Of a DNA stretch of 64,000 nt, positions 60,860-64,000 are shown in pieces. The stretch lies in assembly GCA_023376005.1 (NCBI GenBank), contig CM042160.1, positions 89,136,980 through 89,200,979 of the forward strand, in the 5' to 3' direction. Position numbers and translations under genes: made by a program. This DNA comes from Doryteuthis pealeii (taxonomy: Eukaryota > Mollusca > Cephalopoda > Myopsida > Loliginidae). The first letter of the stretch is position 1, and each line of letters begins with the position of its first letter. Under the pieces are notes generated by a model. The model was not told the origin of the DNA. It did not search any database and saw only the letters and a program-made list of their open reading frames with translations.

Positions 60860-61560
60860 TATTATTTCTTAGATTATTGCCTGTAATGTTATATGCAAGC
60901 AAAACGAAGAAGGAAGAGCCGCGACTGGTTACAACACAGAGGGCTATGTAAAGATACATGCTTGAAATATCGTAGCATGAGCACACCAGAAGAGAGGTCA
61001 TTCTGGAACGGAGCGGGGTTAATGAAGTGATCGCAGTGTATCGAAAGCACGGATATTCATGACAATCTCTTGCCAACCACTCCTATTATACATTGTCTTC
61101 GGGATGTCCAGCATTCAATATCTGTGAAGTGCTGGTCAATGTAAGTCATTGCTGGACGGTCCACGAGGAGGTTAAAGAGTACGTCCAATTTGGACTGATG
61201 GAGAGTAACATATGCTGAGACTTGGATGCGGAAATCTCTCGAAGAATAAGTTCAGTCTAGAAAGTATTTACCATGATAAAAAATGATATATTCAAAACTG
61301 GACAGGTATGTTGATTTAGGCCGCAAATAAGGTGGTTAAGGTGAGTCGGATACGTCACGAGTTTCGTAGATGGGCCCATGCAGTTGTAGAGTGGTATCTG
61401 AGAGACTGGAAACGACCACCCGGAAGACCTCCACGATGAGGGACAGAGTAAATCGTCAATTCATTCGAGTCAATATGGAGAAGAAGGGGTATGAATGGAA
61501 GCGCAATTTGATCAACGATGTGAAAAGCATCAGATGACTTGGCCAATAAAAGGAATAATG
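60860..61560 (+). pseudogene. LINE reverse-transcriptase C-terminal region, decayed
   Basis: Translating + strand pieces gives PVMLYASKTKKEEPRLVTTQ followed by RAM and RYMLEIS (60880-60980), then HTRREVILERSGVNEVI, and later WAHAVVEWYLRDWKRPPGRP (from 61370). These match, in order, the end of the same LINE family as the fragment at 13905-14340. Stops and frame changes are frequent, and 61080-61320 is diverged. Confidence 0.65.

Positions 61561-61562
<2 letters not shown>

Positions 61563-61605
<43 letters not shown>
61563..61605. repeat. TA microsatellite
   Basis: (TA)n, about 42 bp. Confidence 0.9.
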
Positions 61606-61608
<3 letters not shown>

Positions 61609-61790
61609 GGAGAATAAGTGCTAATTGAGTCGTACCTAATTTTCTCCAAAAATTGTCGGCAAAAAGCCTTCCAAATAAACCGTATTTTGGGAGAATAAGT
61701 GCTTAATTGGAGTCGTACCTAATTTTCTTCCAAAAATTGTCGGCAAAAAGCCATTCCAAACAAACCGTGTTTAAACCGTGTTTACAACTT
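61606..61790 (-). repeat. Family K, tandem duplicate
   Basis: GGGAGAATAAGTGCTAATTG, CGTACCTAATTTTC and AAAATTGTCGGCAAAAAGCC occur twice (61609 and 61688), an 80-bp direct repeat, and are inverted relative to 58812-58905. Confidence 0.6.
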
Positions 61791-62085
61791 ATCATATATA
61801 TATATATATATATATATATGGTCTGCAGTGGCTGGAATCATGAACTTTTTGATACTTTTTTATACATTTTTTTATATATATTTACATCAAACTCTTTTGA
61901 GTTTTCTTTGAGGATTATAATGCTTCTGATTTAAAAAAAAATTATTTTATTTTTTAAAAACAGAATATGCATTTTCAAAATTTAAAAAACAAAAAGAAAA
62001 AAAAATTCCGGCTCCGAACTTGAACGTTCGTTTGTACCACTGTTGTTTGTAACGGTTTACTCAAAACGTCTTTCTATTACAATCA
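61791..62085. other. No feature recognised
   Basis: A TA microsatellite at 61796-61820, then AT-rich sequence. Confidence 0.4.
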
Positions 62086-62086
62086 T

Positions 62087-62143
62087 TTCGCTCTTGATGA
62101 AGACCGCTTTAATAAAAGGTCGAAACAGTTTTCTGTCAGCGAA
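62087..62143 (+). ncRNA. Hammerhead-ribozyme-like motif with six-pair stem I
   Basis: TTCGCT (stem I), CTTGATGA (core), A, GACC...GGTC (stem II), GAA (core), ACAG-TTTT-CTGT (stem III), C at the cleavage position after GU (GUC, the commonest site), AGCGAA (stem I, six perfect pairs). The only flaw is one extra T in the core: CTTGATGA in place of CTGATGA. All three stems pair well, which is hard to get by chance. A TA/TG microsatellite follows at 62218. Confidence 0.6.
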
Positions 62144-62212
62144 TTATGACATCATTTGTTTATTTTTTCTAAAAATATTTATTTCATACTGTCAAATTCT
62201 CTTCCATTCACT

Positions 62213-62215
<3 letters not shown>

Positions 62216-62277
<62 letters not shown>

Positions 62278-62290
62278 AGTATATATAATA
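62216..62290. repeat. TA and TG microsatellites
   Basis: (TA)n at 62218-62260, then (TG)n to 62277. Confidence 0.9.
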
Positions 62291-62640
62291 CAGGGTTGTT
62301 CTTTATTCTATGTATTAATGATTATGACTTTAGGTTAAATACTCGTTGATAAACTTACGCAATTCCTGAGAGTATTGTGACGTAAGGAGTTTCAGTTATG
62401 AATTATTATCAATAGATAGGAATACCCGAAACCATACAAATGTGTGTAAATAGGAATACTTGATATCATATAACTGCGTGAAAAAATCTTTTAAGAAACA
62501 ACTACACAAAAAATTTAAATATATATATTTACCAACCCCTCCGCACAAGCAGGATGTGACACAAGATCAATTTCTTAAACGGAGTTCAACAGGTTTGAAT
62601 TCAGAGTTTTCCTTCTCTAGACCGGTTGCCTAACCAAGGT
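62291..62640. other. No gene recognised
   Basis: AT-rich. ACCAACCCCTCCGCACAAGC near 62531 is the inverted form of the GC-rich end attached to the F2 Helitron copies at 31515 and 38065. Confidence 0.35.
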
Positions 62641-62654
62641 TAAAGAGCCCAGTT

Positions 62655-62740
62655 TGCCCTACTATTTATCCATATCTGGAGGAGAGTAGGGTTCATACCT
62701 TTCCCAAGGGTATTAGCGCTAAGTGATTAATTAACTTTTA
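62655..62740 (-). repeat. SINE family D, tail
   Basis: TTTGCCCTACTATTTATCCA and CATACCTTTCCCAAGGGTAT then TAGCGCTAA match the body of SINE D. Confidence 0.6.
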
Positions 62741-62779
62741 TGCATAAATTAACCCTAGACGGATTGACGTGCTGTTAAA

Positions 62780-63090
62780 ATCAATCAATCAACCAATCAG
62801 TCTTATTCCTCTTTGTCTTTTGGTCATGATATTTCGGCAACTAAACCACCGGACCTTTATCAAGTGACCCCAACACACGATAACTTACGGTCATGCTGAA
62901 ATCACCGGTTCCCGCTTGTTGGAATATTTTGTGTATATAAGGTGTGTTCAAATTCCCCACCTGAATTTATAGACTAACCATGGTCATGTGGTTTATTCCT
63001 TCACCAAATGCCGATATAGACTTGCCCTGCTTGACTCACGGATCGAACTCACGAAGAACAGGAGGTTTCATTTGGTTGGTTGGCATCTGT
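62780..63090. other. No gene; degenerate ribozyme-like motif
   Basis: On the minus strand near 62885-62825: GGTCA, CTTGATAA, AGGTCCGG...GCC, GAA, ATATC, ATGACC. The order resembles the 62087 motif but stem III is poor. Confidence 0.3.
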
Positions 63091-63097
63091 TTTTTCT

Positions 63098-63440
63098 AAC
63101 TTGAACTAAATAGCCTGGGCGGGTTCATATGGAGGATGAGCTGCTGCCCGTGCAGCAAATCCTCCCTCTCCACACTGCAGCTGAGATCCAAAGGAAAGGT
63201 AAGGTACCAATGCAGTTTGGCAACGGTAGTGTCGCAGGAGTTGAAGGGTAGCACTGGATTTCAGCATCACACCACCTTAGGGACTCTAGCTCCTGATTTA
63301 TTTTCAGGGTTTACTCCCTTAGCCTTTCCTTGAAAGGCAGCAGAGGTTTTGTGTCGGACTTCTCCTTGGGTTAGCCAACCAAGGCTAAAAAGCCCATTCA
63401 ACCCATTTGGGGATTTATGCGAGTAGTAAGTACCCCAATC
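63098..63440 (+). repeat. Dispersed repeat family I
   Basis: TAGCCTGGGCGGGTTCATAT, CAATGCAGTTTGGCAACGG and CACCACCTTAGGGACTCTAG match 29984-30212; this copy extends further to GAGTAGTAAGTACCCC. Confidence 0.6.
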
Positions 63441-63589
63441 TTACTACTATCGGTGTTTCTGAAAAAGAAATGAAATTAAGGATACGGTATATTTTGCATT
63501 TGTGTATCAGATAAGCAACAGTACCTTCAGGTCAGTTTTTTTTTTGGGGGTGGGTAGGATAAGTCCACTAGAGGCGTCAGGATGGTTCT

Positions 63590-63705
63590 CATGTTCGCTG
63601 TGTTTATACACACATCATGTCAAACACGCGGCCCACGGACTGCACACGGCCCTCAGCAAACACAAGTTCGGCCCGTACGCAGACTGTGCTCTCATATGAC
63701 ACTTT
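63590..63705. repeat. Possible hAT-type element fragment
   Basis: ATGTCAAACACGCGGCCCAC and GGCCCTCAGCAAAC resemble the CAAAC-GCGGCCC terminal region common in hAT elements of animals. Only about 100 bp are present. Confidence 0.25.
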
Positions 63706-64000
63706 TTACAGTACCCCAGGATTTTTCAAAAGTTTTTTTTTTCAAAAGTTCCTGTGTGAAAACAGTCGTTTATTTTCATTAGGGTAATGTTTTGTTAAAA
63801 AACAGAGTCTGTTATCAACGCATTGTCTCTCACCCTTCCTTGGAGTTGCAGAAGGAGGATAACTCAATCAATGAAAAGGAGTGAGTATTTCCTCTTGCCT
63901 TCTCCTGCTTTCAATCAACACATGGCTATAATTGAAAGTGACAGTGACACTTGTACGTTTTATTATTTGAACTCGATCAGTAATAGTCTTTTTTCCCTTT
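63706..64000. other. No feature recognised
   Basis: Unique-looking sequence to the end of the window. Confidence 0.35.

Overview
AT-rich eukaryotic (metazoan) DNA with one recognisable protein-coding gene and very dense repeats. The gene is PIGB, the GPI mannosyltransferase 3 of the endoplasmic reticulum, on the + strand between about 24.5 and 46.8 kb. It has GT-AG introns, polypyrimidine tracts before each acceptor, and exons that join in phase. The organism cannot be named from this window. TTAGGG-type telomere-like tracts, tRNA-derived SINEs, Helitrons, hammerhead-like ribozyme motifs and an R2-type endonuclease fragment fit a marine invertebrate such as a mollusc, but that is a low-confidence guess.

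Layout. 1-24 kb: degenerate AT-rich repeat; a GC-rich patch with two CRE palindromes and a one-base N at 1814; an inverted pair (about 1.85-2.03 and 9.90-10.09 kb) that looks like a promoter plus short first exon; several solo LTRs, three of them nested in other elements; foldback elements; short satellites; Helitrons; SINEs; decayed LINE reverse transcriptase. 24.5-46.8 kb: PIGB. 46.9-49.3 kb: a 126-bp satellite with a 504-bp higher-order pattern that keeps a 497-codon frame open by chance of unit length. 49.3-64 kb: dispersed repeats, SINEs, Helitrons, a foldback element, the C-terminal zinc knuckle plus restriction-like endonuclease of a non-LTR retrotransposon, and hammerhead-like motifs.

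PIGB is coded by exons at 24545-24845, 26898-27015, 29133-29362, 38826-38975, 42000-42256, 42631-43017 and 46540-46843. Exons 4 to 6 also occur in a second, upstream, frame-broken copy (32255-32400, 35351-35603, 35966-36343). The two 6.6-kb blocks (about 30530-37063 and 37072-43750) are near identical, and the first ends exactly at a single N (37064). The first copy differs mainly by one-base deletions, so this is most simply a false duplication in the assembly filled with uncorrected long-read sequence. The second copy lacks one T in exon 5 that the first copy keeps.

The main structural theme outside the gene is palindromic, non-autonomous elements whose cores hold TTAGGG-like tracts and whose ends belong to at least three unrelated sets. 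Several give clear 8-bp target-site duplications. A second theme is a set of hammerhead-ribozyme-like motifs (CTGANGA, stem, GAAA, short stem, cleavage site), three of which have a matching stem I.
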